Shown here piece by piece: positions 44,587 through 55,676 of a DNA stretch of 64,000 nt (position 1 is its first letter; each line of letters opens with the position of its first letter). Below the pieces are notes generated by a model. It had not been told where the DNA came from and made no database searches. It was given only the letters and a program-made list of their open reading frames with translations. This DNA comes from Spirulinaceae cyanobacterium SM2_1_0. GTDB taxonomy: Bacteria > Cyanobacteriota > Cyanobacteriia > Cyanobacteriales > Spirulinaceae. The stretch is taken from contig JAAUTY010000002.1 in the NCBI GenBank assembly GCA_012031265.1, positions 62,001 to 126,000 on the forward strand, written 5' to 3'. A program made the position numbers and the translations under genes.

Positions 44587-45060
44587 TTAGTGGGGTGATC
44601 GCAAGGAGAGCAATTGCTCTTCCAGGGCCGCAATGCGATTGTAGGCCGCTGTGACTTGGGCGGTCAGTCGCCGCACTTGGATTTCTGGAGAGAGGCTGCG
44701 CTCGTCGCTGCTGCGATCCCAATGGCGATCGCCCCGGTCTCCATCCATCAGAATATCTTTGTGCTGAAGCAGTGCGACACCCGCGCCCGGTTCTGGGAAC
44801 AAACGCTCCGTCTCTGGGGCTGGTTGCGGCTCAGCATGGGTGGGTGTGAATGAGGGTACAGACGGGCGATCGCGGTTGAGCGACAGCAACTCGCTCACTT
44901 GATGATTGAGCTGCTCAACGACACCATGCAGAGAATCCACACGTTGGGTGGTGTCATTAAACAATAGCTCGCTCACTTGGCTGCTGAGTCTCTCGACCGT
45001 ATCGTAGAGCAAATCGACTTTGCGATTGAGTTGGCTCAGTTGCCGGTTAAGGTCATCCAT
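44587..45060 (-). CDS. Coiled-coil protein of unknown function
   Basis: A 157-residue protein with an N-terminal coiled coil in two near repeats (LLYDTVERLSSQVSELLFND and SLHGVVEQLNHQVSELLSLN), a Pro-rich acidic middle and a C-terminal helix (RRLTAQVTAAYNRIAALEEQ). No signal peptide or known domain. It may form a two-gene unit with the SnoaL-like gene (63 bp apart). Confidence 0.6.
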   Translation of the reverse strand: MDDLNRQLSQLNRKVDLLYDTVERLSSQVSELLFNDTTQRVDSLHGVVEQLNHQVSELLSLNRDRPSVPSFTPTHAEPQPAPETERLFPEPGAGVALLQHKDILMDGDRGDRHWDRSSDERSLSPEIQVRRLTAQVTAAYNRIAALEEQLLSLRSPH

Positions 45061-45163
45061 AAGTTATTGATCGATTGATCTTTAGCAATTCATATACCCC
45101 CATATGCTAGTGGCTGGCTGAATAAATGACGGACGACTGCGGATTCATTTAACCTTTCCTCCG

Positions 45164-46312
45164 TCAAGCTCGATGGCTGAGGCGAACCGGAGGTAATGGC
45201 ACTAATTCAGCATAGAGCTGTTCGAGCTGAGTGATATTACGGCTGAGCGTGTAGCGCTCCAGAACTCGCTGACGTGCCTTCTTGCCCAGCAGTGCCGTCC
45301 ATTCGCGGTGCTCGCTCAGGAGTGGGAAGAGCAACCGCAGTTGGCGGGTAACCGCTTGTGTGTCCAGTTCGATGCCTGCGCCCCCGGCGATCGCCTCTGC
45401 ATCCGCCCCCGCATCCGTGGCAACACAGGCAACCCCACAAGCCATTGCCTCCAAGAGCGACAAAGAGAGACCCTCAACCAACGAGGGCAAGACGAACACA
45501 TCCGCCGCGCGCAAAATCCGGATGCGCTGTTGTTCATCGCCCTCGAAGCCGTGCCAAATAATGCCGTCGGCCGCACCGTAGAAGCTTTGTAAGGCACCAG
45601 CGAGGGGGCCGTCACCAACAATGACGAGTTTATTTTTGACACTCAGATTGGCGGCTTTCCAGGCTTTGAGCATCGCCTCGACATTCTTTTCCGTAGCGAT
45701 GCGGCCGAGGTAGACAAAGAGCCGTTCGGCACGGACTTGTTGTTTAAAATCAGAGGCCCCGGGACTGTACCGTTGCACATCGACACCATTGGGAATCACG
45801 GCAACTTTTGTCGTCGGTACTCCGAGCCGCACCAGCAGATCTTTTTGCAGTTCCGAAAAAACAATCACCCGGTCGTAATGCGCCAAAAAAGGGGCGTAAA
45901 GCTGATAAGTAAGGAACTGGGTGCTGGACTTGAGGTTGCGAAACTTGCTATCGAAAGGCGGGTGAAAAGTGGCGACCAAGGGCACCCCCAAGGCGGCACA
46001 GATTTCCGGGAGGCGAAAATCGAGGGTCGAGAGGGTCAGTGAGGCATGAACGAGATCAGGCTGGAACTGGTGCAGCGCTTCCGTGAAGACGCGACTGGAG
46101 CGCAAGCTGGGAATCGTATAAACCTGCGATTTGTAGAGGTAGGGCAGGGTGACTTCTGGGCAGTCTGGCCAGTTGCGGACGTCGGTTTCCGTCTGGGCAA
46201 AGTGCAAAAAGCTGACGCGATAGTGGCGCTCGAGCAGGGCATTGGTCACTTCGCGACCGTAGGTGACATTGCCACAAAAGGGCGATTTTTTTCCCAGCCA
46301 AGCAACGTGCAT
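45164..46312 (-). CDS. Glycosyltransferase family 4 protein
   Basis: A 382-residue GT-B enzyme. The N-terminal domain has MHVAWLGKKSPFCGNVTYGREV and an HFHPDLVHASLTLSTLDFRL-like acceptor side (FQPDLVHASLT). The C-terminal domain has FVYLGRIATEKNVEAMLKAW, VIVGDGPLAGAL and the nucleotide-sugar region VFVLPSLVEGLSLSLLEAMACGVACVATDAGADAE with the EX7E pattern. Donor and acceptor are unknown; lipid or polysaccharide sugars are likely. The MFS transporter gene ends 49 bp upstream on the same strand. Confidence 0.9.
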   Translation of the reverse strand: MHVAWLGKKSPFCGNVTYGREVTNALLERHYRVSFLHFAQTETDVRNWPDCPEVTLPYLYKSQVYTIPSLRSSRVFTEALHQFQPDLVHASLTLSTLDFRLPEICAALGVPLVATFHPPFDSKFRNLKSSTQFLTYQLYAPFLAHYDRVIVFSELQKDLLVRLGVPTTKVAVIPNGVDVQRYSPGASDFKQQVRAERLFVYLGRIATEKNVEAMLKAWKAANLSVKNKLVIVGDGPLAGALQSFYGAADGIIWHGFEGDEQQRIRILRAADVFVLPSLVEGLSLSLLEAMACGVACVATDAGADAEAIAGGAGIELDTQAVTRQLRLLFPLLSEHREWTALLGKKARQRVLERYTLSRNITQLEQLYAELVPLPPVRLSHRA

Positions 46313-46361
46313 TCAGGAGCCAACACTGACAGTAGCAACGCACGGATGCAGCGCGATCGCA

Positions 46362-47789
46362 CTATCGCCGTGACGTCGCCGCCGCGCTCGTTCCTGTACG
46401 GGAAATATACCAGGTTAGGAGTCCACCTGCGACGAACAGACTGGCCAGAGCCAGCAAAACCGGCTGCAAGCCCCAGATCGTCTCGGCGACGCCCGCCAGC
46501 GCTAGCGGCAGTGACAGGGCAATATTAACCGCGTTGTTCTGCAAGCCGAAGACTTTGCCGCGCATCGCTTCGGGGGTTTCTGCCTGGATGGTGGTCTGCA
46601 TGGGCACGCCGATCAGGGCCGCGAAGCCGCCCAACCCGGCTGTAATCAACAGCGCCAGCCAGAGGCGATCGCCCAACAAGGCCAAGGCGACCAGCATCGC
46701 AGCTGAACCTGCCGATCCCCAGAGGCTCCAGCGGGCGCGCGAGCCGTGGTTTCCCCAATGTCCTACGATCGCCGCGCCGAGACCGAGACCGACACCGGCC
46801 GCCGCCAGCAAGAAGCCAAACTGCTCCGCTTTCAAACCCGGAATCGAGGCGGCTAGCGGAACTGCCAGCACCGCTAGGGCGGCAAAAACCGAGAAGAGGA
46901 TGGTGAGCTGGATCAGGGCATTGCGGACGCGGCGATGCTGATTGAGGTAGCGAATGCCGTCAGCGATGTCCTGGAGTGGGTGGCTCTCAGACGGCGATCG
47001 CGCTGCCTGCGTCTCGCCTGTTTTCAGAACCAGCAGCAGCAGACCAGCGAGGGCATAGGAGCCGCCGACTAATAGTTCTTTACCGATGTCGGCGGCAAAG
47101 CCGAACTGCATCACCCAACGGTCGGCGATCGCCAGCAACGGCTCACCGACCGCAAAACCAACGATCAGCAGTGCCATCGAGGTGGTGGTGTAGAGCGAGT
47201 TGGCGGCGAGCAGGTGGCGGCGAGCGACGACCAGCGGGATCGCCGCCTGCTCCGCCGGGGCGAAGAACTGCGTCAGCGTCGAGATGAAAAAGGTGACCGC
47301 CAACAGTGCCAGGAAGCCAGCCGGGACGTCCCAGAGTCTACCTTGGCTCTGGGGCAGCCAGAGCAAGGGGGGCAGGCTGAGGACGAGACCGCCGCGCAGG
47401 AGATTGGTGAGTACCAGTAGCTCCTTCTTCGCCCAGCGATCGACATAGACCCCAGCCAGGGAACCAAAGAGGACGGCGGGGATCGTGAAGGCGATCATCA
47501 CCGCCGCGACCCAGGGGCCGATTTTGTCGCCTGCCGCTTGGTAGTCGCTGGCGATCAGGGCGATCACCAACACCAAATAAATCTTGTCTGCCAGTTGTGA
47601 AAAAACTTGGCCGCCCCAAAGGATTAGGAAGCGCTGGTTACGAAAAACGGGCAAAAAACCGCGTTCGGTGGGCATCTCCACTGCGTCGTCTGCCTCGGGG
47701 GGGTGGGGGGCCGGAGCAGCGGTTGCAGTCCAGTCAGGGGCAGGCTCCGTAGTGATCGCGGAGCGATCCTCGGATTCAAAAAGTGTCAT
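46362..47789 (-). CDS. MFS transporter
   Basis: About 475 residues. An acidic N-terminal ~45 residues precedes FRNQRFLILWGGQVFSQLADKIYLVLVIAL, the first helix of MFS permeases of the MFS_3 (enterobactin-exporter-like) type. About 12 helices can be traced, with VYVDRWAKKELLVLTNLLRGG as the conserved 2-3 loop. Substrate unknown. The ATG at 47789 fits the length; 47840 is in frame. recO lies upstream (75 bp). Confidence 0.9.
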   Translation of the reverse strand: MTLFESEDRSAITTEPAPDWTATAAPAPHPPEADDAVEMPTERGFLPVFRNQRFLILWGGQVFSQLADKIYLVLVIALIASDYQAAGDKIGPWVAAVMIAFTIPAVLFGSLAGVYVDRWAKKELLVLTNLLRGGLVLSLPPLLWLPQSQGRLWDVPAGFLALLAVTFFISTLTQFFAPAEQAAIPLVVARRHLLAANSLYTTTSMALLIVGFAVGEPLLAIADRWVMQFGFAADIGKELLVGGSYALAGLLLLVLKTGETQAARSPSESHPLQDIADGIRYLNQHRRVRNALIQLTILFSVFAALAVLAVPLAASIPGLKAEQFGFLLAAAGVGLGLGAAIVGHWGNHGSRARWSLWGSAGSAAMLVALALLGDRLWLALLITAGLGGFAALIGVPMQTTIQAETPEAMRGKVFGLQNNAVNIALSLPLALAGVAETIWGLQPVLLALASLFVAGGLLTWYISRTGTSAAATSRR

Positions 47790-47864
47790 GCGTTGGGAGC
47801 CGGCGAATGCCGTCGGAGCAACCAGCGAGCCAGTCGCCACTCAGGCAACGAGCCAGTTGCGAAG

Positions 47865-48674
47865 TTACGAATCTATAAATAAGGTATCAACTAACGCGGC
47901 CGAGCGAATCGCTTTGCCGAGGTGATGTTGGGCGTAGTGGCGCAACAAGTGCTCAAATTTACGACCCGTGACGAGGGGGAGCGGCGGGCGATCGCCGGTC
48001 AAATGCTCCAGATCCGTCAGTTGCCGCAGGGTGATCAATTCGCCCGCTGTGAGCGTAGCCGTCGGACGCATCCGGCTACCGGTAGCAGCCAAGACGGCCA
48101 AATCCACTAAGCCACCCGCCTCGATACTGAAGCCGACCCGCCAGTCGGGATTGTCGATGACCGGCGTGAGCGGCTGACCGCTGCGGCAGCAAGCCTGCAA
48201 CTGCGGCGTCAGGCCGCCCACCGCCAGCAGTTGCAGCACGCCACTGTTCAGACAGGCGAGCAGGCGGGCGGCCGCTTCAGGACTCTGGTGGGGCTGGCGT
48301 TCTAGGGTCACCAGGCTGGCATTGAGCGCCGCGTAGAGTTCGATTTGGGGCTGGTCGCTGAGGCCGAGGCTGAGGGCGATTTCGGCCCAGTACTGGGCGA
48401 TTGTCAGTTTCGCCAAATCTTTGCTCAGGCCGGGGTAGGAGTGCTGCGTCTCGGCTTGGATGATACGGTCGAGCGATCGCCCCCTGACCACCAGCAATTG
48501 ATTGATCACAAACGGCTCGATGCGACCGCGCAGTCGCGACTTCGGCTTGCGCGCGCCCGGCGCGACGGCTCGCAACAGCCCAAATTCCGCTGTCAGCACC
48601 GTCACCAGACGATCCGTTTCGCCGAAGGGCAGGCTTTTGAGATTGATACCCGTGGCTTGATAGGTTTGGCTCAT
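47865..48674 (-). CDS. recO: DNA repair protein RecO
   Basis: A 269-residue protein: MSQTYQATGINLKSLPFGETDRLVTVLTAEFGLLRAVAPGARK is the OB-fold start of RecO; FVINQLLVVRGRSLDRIIQAE follows, and the helical C-terminal part has KFEHLLRHYAQHHLG. RecO loads RecA on single strands with RecR in the RecFOR pathway. deoC ends 8 bp upstream, so the pair is co-transcribed, as in other cyanobacteria. The C-terminal zinc finger is reduced to isolated Cys residues (ACCRSG). Confidence 0.93.
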   Translation of the reverse strand: MSQTYQATGINLKSLPFGETDRLVTVLTAEFGLLRAVAPGARKPKSRLRGRIEPFVINQLLVVRGRSLDRIIQAETQHSYPGLSKDLAKLTIAQYWAEIALSLGLSDQPQIELYAALNASLVTLERQPHQSPEAAARLLACLNSGVLQLLAVGGLTPQLQACCRSGQPLTPVIDNPDWRVGFSIEAGGLVDLAVLAATGSRMRPTATLTAGELITLRQLTDLEHLTGDRPPLPLVTGRKFEHLLRHYAQHHLGKAIRSAALVDTLFIDS

Positions 48675-48682
48675 GCCGAAAT

Positions 48683-49378
48683 TTATGGGCGCGGCTCCGG
48701 GGCGATCGCGGGGCGATCGCGCTGGGCGAGTAACTCCGGCCCCCGCGACGTGCCCAAGCGGGTCGCGCCCGCCAGAATCAGATCGAGTGCTTGCGATGCC
48801 GTGCGAATCCCACCCGCCGCCTTGATTCCCGCGCGGCCGCGCGTCAAGTCGTGCAGGGCGCTGACCGCCGTAACCGTCGCGCCGCCAAACCAGCCGGTAT
48901 TTGTTTTCAGATAACTCGCCCCGGCATCGAGGCAAATTTCAGCCGCCTGCCGCATCTCGTCGGGAGCCAGCAGACCGACTTCGAGAATCGCTTTGACGGT
49001 TTGCCCCGTTTCCTCGCAGATTTGGGCGATTTCGCGATGCAGCTCATCGTGACGGCCTGATTTCAGCCAACCGAGATTGATCATGACATCCAACTCCGTT
49101 GCCCCCTGCTCCGCCGCTTCGTGCGCCTCGTAGAGCTTCGTCGCTGCTGTTGTCGCCCCGGTCGGAAAGCCAATGACCGTACACACTTGCGGCGATCTAT
49201 TGTGCAGTGCTTCGACCGCGATCGCCACCGCAGCCGGATAGACGCAGACGCTGGCAAAGTTGTGTTGCACCGCCTCCGCACAGGCGCGCTGCACCTGCTC
49301 GGTTGTCGTGGCGGGATGCAGGACAGCTTGCTCGATATGGGGAGCGAGGTCGATTTCAGGATAATCGGCAGGATTCAA
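48683..49378 (-). CDS. deoC: Deoxyribose-phosphate aldolase
   Basis: A 231-residue class I aldolase that splits 2-deoxyribose 5-phosphate into glyceraldehyde 3-phosphate and acetaldehyde. Seen: [43 protein letters not shown] (catalytic Asp), [13 protein letters not shown] (Schiff-base Lys) and [10 protein letters not shown] (second Lys). It is directly upstream of recO with an 8-bp gap. The hybrid kinase gene ends 95 bp upstream. Confidence 0.95.
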   Translation of the reverse strand: MNPADYPEIDLAPHIEQAVLHPATTTEQVQRACAEAVQHNFASVCVYPAAVAIAVEALHNRSPQVCTVIGFPTGATTAATKLYEAHEAAEQGATELDVMINLGWLKSGRHDELHREIAQICEETGQTVKAILEVGLLAPDEMRQAAEICLDAGASYLKTNTGWFGGATVTAVSALHDLTRGRAGIKAAGGIRTASQALDLILAGATRLGTSRGPELLAQRDRPAIAPEPRP

Positions 49379-49473
49379 AACAGCACACGCCCGCGAGCAA
49401 CAATGATGATCATTTTAAGGTCTACGGCGGTCGGCTGAGGGGGCGGGAGGCCCACTCGCATTCGGGGGGAGAT

Positions 49474-52400
49474 TCACGGCGATCGCCAAGCTGTGATCGC
49501 CGCTGCCAGCCGCTCGCACTCGGTTGCTAGAGCGGGGAAGCGATCGCGCACCTGCTTCAAATCACCGGCATTCGCCGCCTGCTCCAGCACCCAGGCTTCG
49601 GCCCGCAAGGCTTCAGCACAGATGTTCGCGGCCATGCCCTTGATGCCATGGACCTGGCAGGCCAGCTTCTCTAGGTCGCCAGCCGTGGCCAAATCTGACA
49701 AGATCTGGAGTTGCAGCGGCAAATCTGCGACCACAAACTGGCAGGTCTCAACGGCTAAGTCTTCGTAGCCGCTGAAGCGCGCCAAGAGAGTATCGAGATC
49801 AAAAACCGGCGCGGCGGCTTCCTGGGCATCGGGTTCGGGCGGTTGGCTCACGGGGGACGTGGCTGGTGAACCCAGCCAGGCGATCAACAGCGCGGTGAGA
49901 GCTTGGGGATCAATGGGTTTGGCGAGATAGTCACTCATGCCAGCGGCGAGGCATTGGTCGCGATCGCCCGCCATCGCATTCGCCGTCATGGCAATGATCG
50001 GCGTCTGCCGATAGCGATCACCCGCCGCCCCAGCCCGAATCTGGCGCGTCGCCTCGTAGCCGTCCAGCTCCGGCATCAGGCAGTCCATCAGGATCAGTTC
50101 GTAGGGGTCACCGGGCGCTGCTTGGGCCAGGATGTGCAAGGCCTCGCGGCCTGTGCTTGCCACGTCTACGGTCAGCCCAAGCTGCTGGAGCAAGCCCCGC
50201 GCCACGAGCTGATTGACGCGATTGTCCTCAACCAGGAGTAGGCGCGTCTGCGCGGGCAAGGTGAGCCGGGGAATGACGGCTGGCTGGGGCAGCGCGATGG
50301 CGGGGGAGGATCGGGGGATGGAGGCGCGATCGCCCTGCTCAAGCTGACCAAAGGCCTGGGCGACCTTGGCCGCTGTCAGTGGTTTGATCAGGTAAACATG
50401 GCTCGCCAACTCCCTAGTTTGGAGCTGCCAACCGAGCGCAACCATCAAAATCAGCGGCGGGCCGAGTGCGAGCTGAGCGAGAGCGGGCAGACCGGCATCA
50501 GCCAGAATCAGATCGTACTGTGGCAGGCCCTGAACCTGGCGATCGCGGTCGGCTGCCAGCGCACTCGCACTATCCGCCGCCAGGACGACCTGCGCGCCCC
50601 AAGTCGTGAGGCGATCGCCCCAGACGCGGCGATTGGTGGCATTGTCATCGACGAACAAGATCGACCAGCCCTGCAAATCCACGCCGGGCAACTCGGGTTG
50701 CGGCAGTTGGCTGAGTTGCAGTTGCACCGTCGCGGTAAACCGGCTGCCACACCCGACTTCGTTCTCGACTCGGACTTCGCCGCCCATCAGCTCGCAGAGT
50801 TGCTTGACGATCGCCAGACCGAGGCCGGTACCGCCATACTTGCGGGTCGTGCTGGCATCCAGTTGCCGGAAGGTCTCGAATAAACTCGCCTGTTTCTCGG
50901 CGGGAATGCCGATGCCGGTATCGCTGACGGCGACGGTCAGGGTCACGCCAGTCTTCACGGTCTGCAAGCCGCATTCGATCAGCACTTCCCCCTGTTCGGT
51001 GAACTTGATCGCGTTGCCCACCAAGTTGGTGACAATCTGTCGCAAGCGTCCCGGATCGCCCTTGACCCAGGCTTGCGTCAAACCACTCAAATCGAGGATC
51101 AATTCCAGGCCTTTTTCCTGCGCTCTGAGGGCCATCGCATCGGCTGCATCCCCGATGGTTTCATACAGGTTAAAGTCAAGCTGCTCTAGCTCCAGCCGAC
51201 CGGCCTCAATCTTGGAAAAATCGAGAATATCATTCAGCAAGCTCAACAATGACTCGGCGCTGGACTGCGCAATCTCAACCTGATATTGCTGCTCGGAGCT
51301 GAGGCGAGTGCCGCGCAGGAGGTTCAGCATCCCGATCACGCCATTCATCGGCGTGCGGATTTCGTGGCTCATGGTGGCGAGAAATTCCTCTTTGAGGCGG
51401 GTCGCCTGGGCGAGGTTTTCATTGGAAATGGCCAGCTCGCGGTTGCGGGCGCGCAAGGCTTGCTCGGCGCGTTGGCGTTCCCGGAGTTCCTGTTGCAACT
51501 GCTCGAAGAGGTTGGCTTGCTGGATGGCGATCGCAGTTGCCCTGCCACCTGTTGCGCCAAGTCGATCGCGTCGGGTTGCCAGACCCGTTGATCTCCAGAG
51601 GTTTGGGCGATGAGTAACCCCCAGAGATCGACCGAGCTATCGGCTTGTTGCTGGACGAGCGGCACGACAAGCTGGGATTTCACCCCCCTGGAACGCATCT
51701 GCCTCATGATGCAGGCACTCCAACCCTCAGTCGTCAGATCAGTGAGGAGACGCGGTTGCCCAGAGCGGTAGGTGTTGTACCACTCGACCGAACAGCACTC
51801 ATTCTCGCAGCTCATGCCCAGCAGCGGCGGATAACCGTCGCGCACGGCTTCTTGCACAACCGCCCCGGAGCGATCGCGGTTGAGCTGGAGGATCAAGGTG
51901 CGATCAGCGTGGAGGGTGCGCTGGATCTCGGCTACGGCGGTCGCCAGAACCGCCTCGAGGTCGAGGGTTTCGCGGATGTGCTGGGCGATCGCCCGCAGCG
52001 TCCGTTCCCGCTCGGCCTGGAGCGAGAGCGTATCTTGGGCCTGTTTCAGGCTGGTGATGTCCCGCGCCACGATCAGGACGGAGGTCACGGAGCCAGCAGC
52101 CGCAAACTCGGGCACGATCCGCGAGTAGGCCGTCATCTGATGGGTCGGCAAGGGGAGGGTGTATTCCAGCGACTGCTCCTGTCCAGTGGTAAAGGCACGC
52201 TCCATTGCCCCATGCCAGAGGCTGACGAGATCCTCCGGAAAGCCTAATTCCTGACTGGTTTTGCCCCAAAAATCGTGGCTCGAACAACCAGCCAGCATGG
52301 CTGTCGCGGCATTGACATAAAGGAAGCGGTACTGGCGATCGCAGCGCATGATGCAATCCGGCGAATGTTCCGCCAGAGCGCGAAACTCTTCTTCACGCTG

Positions 52401-54544
52401 GCGGAGAGTCAGCTCCGCCGCTTTGCGATCGCTGATGTCCAAGATCAGACCCCGTACCTTCTTCACCTCGCAGCCTTCCGCCTCGATGCAAATAATGTCC
52501 TCCACCCAGACGGGCTGACCATTGGCATGAACCAGCCGATACTGCAAAGCACGCTCCCGTCCCGCCCAATCGCCCGGTCGGCAGGTTTGCTCGCGGCAAG
52601 TGCGATACATGACCTCGCGATCAGCCGGGAACAGGTGATTCACCCAAAAATCAGGTTCGCGCCACTGCTCGACGGGGTAGCCTAGCAGCGCTTCCGCCTG
52701 CGGGCTGACGAAGGTGAATTGCATCGTCTCCGGATCAGCCTCCCAGACGATGCCGTCGATGGAGTTGACGAGATCCTGGTACTGCTGCTGCGACTGTTGC
52801 AGCGCGGCTTCAGCCTGTTTGCGGTCGGTGATGTCGCGCTGGATGCCAAAGTGCCCAGTGATGCGTCCAGCATCGTCATAGAGACAGACATAATCCCCCT
52901 CGATCGCCATCGGCGTACCATCGAATTTGCGCTCGTCCGTCTCGATCGGCAGATGCCCAGCATCAAAAAACTGCCGCCACACCGCCCGACCGTGAGCGAG
53001 GTCGTGGGCAAATATCTGACCCGGGGTCTGCCCCAAAAATCGGCTGACGTCGCGCCATACTGCGCCAACATCGCCTCATTGACCCGCGTGATGCGCTGGT
53101 GGTCGAAGATGTAATCCAGCAAGGCTTCCTTGTCAGCGCCGTCGTGCCAGTGGATCGGCTCGTCCAGCATCATAAAGAAGCAGCCATCCAGGGATTGCGA
53201 AAAGAAGAGATCGAGGAGTCTTTCGCGCTGGCTAAGCAGTTCCTGTTCTTGACGACGCTGGCTGATGTCCTCGATCGTGCCGACGGCGCGGACGGGTTGC
53301 CCGCGCGCATCGCGAATCGCCTGACCCCGCTCGCGGAGCCAAATGTAATGTCCTTCGCGATGCTTGGTTCGTAGCTCCACATCGTAAGGACAATTGGTTT
53401 CCAGGTGCTGCTGCCAAGCCGCGAGCACCCGCTCATGATCGTCGGAGTGAAGGCGTTCCAGCCTGGCTGGGAAGCTTATGGGTATTGCCGCATCCGCCTC
53501 ATAGCCGAAAATCTTTCGATAGCGTGCGGAGACTGTCATTGAGTCAGTCGTCAGATCCAAGTCCCAAACTCCTTCACCCACACTCTGCAAGACCAACTCG
53601 TTGCGCTCGTGGGCGGCTTGGAGTTGTTGGTGAAGGTTGGCTTGTTGGATGGCGATCGCCAGTTGGTCAGCGATCCGCTGTGCCAGCTCAATATCATCTG
53701 CCGGCCAAGGATCGGGGCAAGCCGCCCGCGCCAAGGACAGACTGCCCCAGACCACCCCCTCCACCACAATCGGCACTAACAACCACGCACCCGGAACCTG
53801 CGTGGCTAGTTCCTGGTTGGTGGGGTCGTGGAGCGTCGCGGTATCGTCGATCCGCACGACTTGCTGCTGTTTGAGTTGAGCCGCCAAGGGATTATCTAGA
53901 TCGGCGATTTCGCGATCCAACTCATCAAAGTAGCCGTTGCCGTGACTATAGCTGACCCAGTGCCGCCAGCATCCCTGCTCCGGCAGATACCGTGCGATCG
54001 AGACACCACCCTGCAAAAAATCCGCGATCTGCGTGACGGAGAGCCGAAAAATCGCATCCAAATCAAGCGAACTGCGGATTGCTTGCACGACTTCATTGAA
54101 GGCTTGCTCCCGTTGTGCTTGTTGCTGTAGAGCGGCTTCGTTCGCTTTGCGCGCCGTGATCTCCTCCACCGCTCCTGCCATCCACAGCGGCTGTCCTTGC
54201 GCGTCCCACATCGCCTGTCCCCGACTCCGCAACCAAATGTAGTGTCCGGCCCGATGCTGGACGCGAAATTCAACATCAAAAGGCAAACGGTCGGTCAAAT
54301 GTTGCTGCTTGGCAGCTTGAAAACGGGCGACATCATCCGGATGGATACCCACCAAAAAATCTTGGCAACTGGTTTTCGCGTCCGCATCCGGTGCGTAGCC
54401 CAGCATCACCAGGAATTGCGGCGAAACAATGGCCACATTGTCCACACAATCCCACTCCCAGACGCCTTCGCCGAGGCTCTGAAGGATGATGCGGTAGCGA
54501 TCGCCAGTCTCCTGGAGATTGTATTCCATACATGATGTCTCCAA
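49474..54544 (-). pseudogene. Large PAS/GAF hybrid histidine kinase with REC and HPt domains, split by two 1-base frameshifts
   Basis: Three overlapping frames join into one protein of about 1690 residues. In order: PAS (YRIILQSLGEGVWEWDC), GAF, two PAS, two further PAS (DLVNSIDGIVWEADP; CIMRCDRQYRFLYVNAAT), GAF, HisKA ([19 protein letters not shown]), HATPase ([18 protein letters not shown]), a degenerate REC ([17 protein letters not shown]), an intact REC ([23 protein letters not shown]) and HPt ([10 protein letters not shown]). Break 1 at about 53035: one T missing in GATTTTTGGGG. Break 2 at about 51533: CAACTGCGATCGCC where CAACTGGCGATCGCC is expected. No membrane helices, so a soluble sensor. 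Confidence 0.9.
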
Positions 54545-54789
54545 TCTTCTATAACCGGATTAGTGGGTTTTACTGAGCTGACATATCGTGCGCGCTGCTA
54601 AGCTCGCAATAACAGTAGCATCAGCTACTGAAATAAAATTTTATGAAACTGAAAGCGGTTTTTTTGCAGGACTACTATTCTAAATCTTTTTTTTCGCGGG
54701 CCTGCCGCCCTAACTCAGCAAAATGGCGGATTTAATCAGCCCAACTGCACCAAAGGTCAAAATCGCCAACAACCGTGAATCGAGAATCC

Positions 54790-55425
54790 TTAGCTGTGGC
54801 GGAAGATGACTGAAAAGTTGTTCGCTGGCATCGCGACCGTTTCGACAAATTCCAGTTGTGCGGCGGCGGCCGCTGCGGTCACGGCGGCTAGATCGCGGAC
54901 GCCCCAAGCCGGGTCTTGCGATCGCAAAGACTCATCAAAAGCCTGGTTACTTGGTGCCGTGTGCTGACCATCGATCTGGAACGGCCCGTAGAGATAGAGA
55001 ATCCCGCCGGTTGGCAAAATCCGTCCCGCCGCCGCCAGCAAACCCAACCCCGTCGTCCAGGGCGAGATATGAATCATGTTGATGTTGACGATGGCGCGGA
55101 TCGGCTCGGTGGCGAGTTCGGTGGCGATCGCCCCCGTCTCCACCGGCCAAGTCGCCTGACTGGCATCCAGTTGCAGCGGCGGCAACAAGTTTTCAGCCGG
55201 GGCGGCCGCTTGCCAGGCGCGGATACTCGCCAGTTGCTCGGCCGGAAAATCGCTCGGCAGCCAGCGGCGCGGCGCTAAGCGCGGCGCGAAAAAGATACTG
55301 TGCTCCCCCGTGCCGCTCGCTACTTCCAGCACCGTGCCCGTCGGCGGCAAGACACGCTGCAAAACTGCCAGAATCGGCTCGCGGTTGCGTTGGGTTGCGG
55401 GGGCGTGGCGGCGGGGGTCAGACAT
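54790..55425 (-). CDS. DUF938 SAM-dependent methyltransferase
   Basis: A 211-residue protein: MSDPRRHAPATQRNREPILAVL, the SAM-binding loop VLEVASGTGEHSIFFAPRL, RWLPSDFPAEQLASI, IVNINMIHISPWTTGLGLL and LYGPFQIDGQHTAPSNQAFD, the DUF938 pattern throughout. The methyl acceptor is unknown. The ATG at 55425 matches the family; the open frame further upstream is not homologous. Confidence 0.92.
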   Translation of the reverse strand: MSDPRRHAPATQRNREPILAVLQRVLPPTGTVLEVASGTGEHSIFFAPRLAPRRWLPSDFPAEQLASIRAWQAAAPAENLLPPLQLDASQATWPVETGAIATELATEPIRAIVNINMIHISPWTTGLGLLAAAGRILPTGGILYLYGPFQIDGQHTAPSNQAFDESLRSQDPAWGVRDLAAVTAAAAAAQLEFVETVAMPANNFSVIFRHS

Positions 55426-55676
55426 ACGGCCTCTTGATGGTCTGCCGTCATTGTAGGGGGTTGTTGGCGTTGCCCTGGCTGAGGTGTCTGCACCGCCACA
55501 AGCTGGGACGAGGTTGGTGTTGACGCCACTTTTGGCTCCAGGATAGAGTCTGACTCCAGCGCCTCTCCCCATCGAGCGCCGCCACGCCACCGCCCTCGGC
55601 GGCCGACCGACCCGCCCAAAAATTCCCACTCTGTCCGAGAGAGCAGCACATTCACCCTGAAAGCTAGTCCGAAATT

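Noticed and set aside
54710-54907. 65-codon minus-strand ORF whose end is hydrophobic (LLAILTFGAVGLIKSAILLS).
   Set aside because: Its first two thirds are out-of-frame translation of the DUF938 gene, and no start codon precedes the hydrophobic part.
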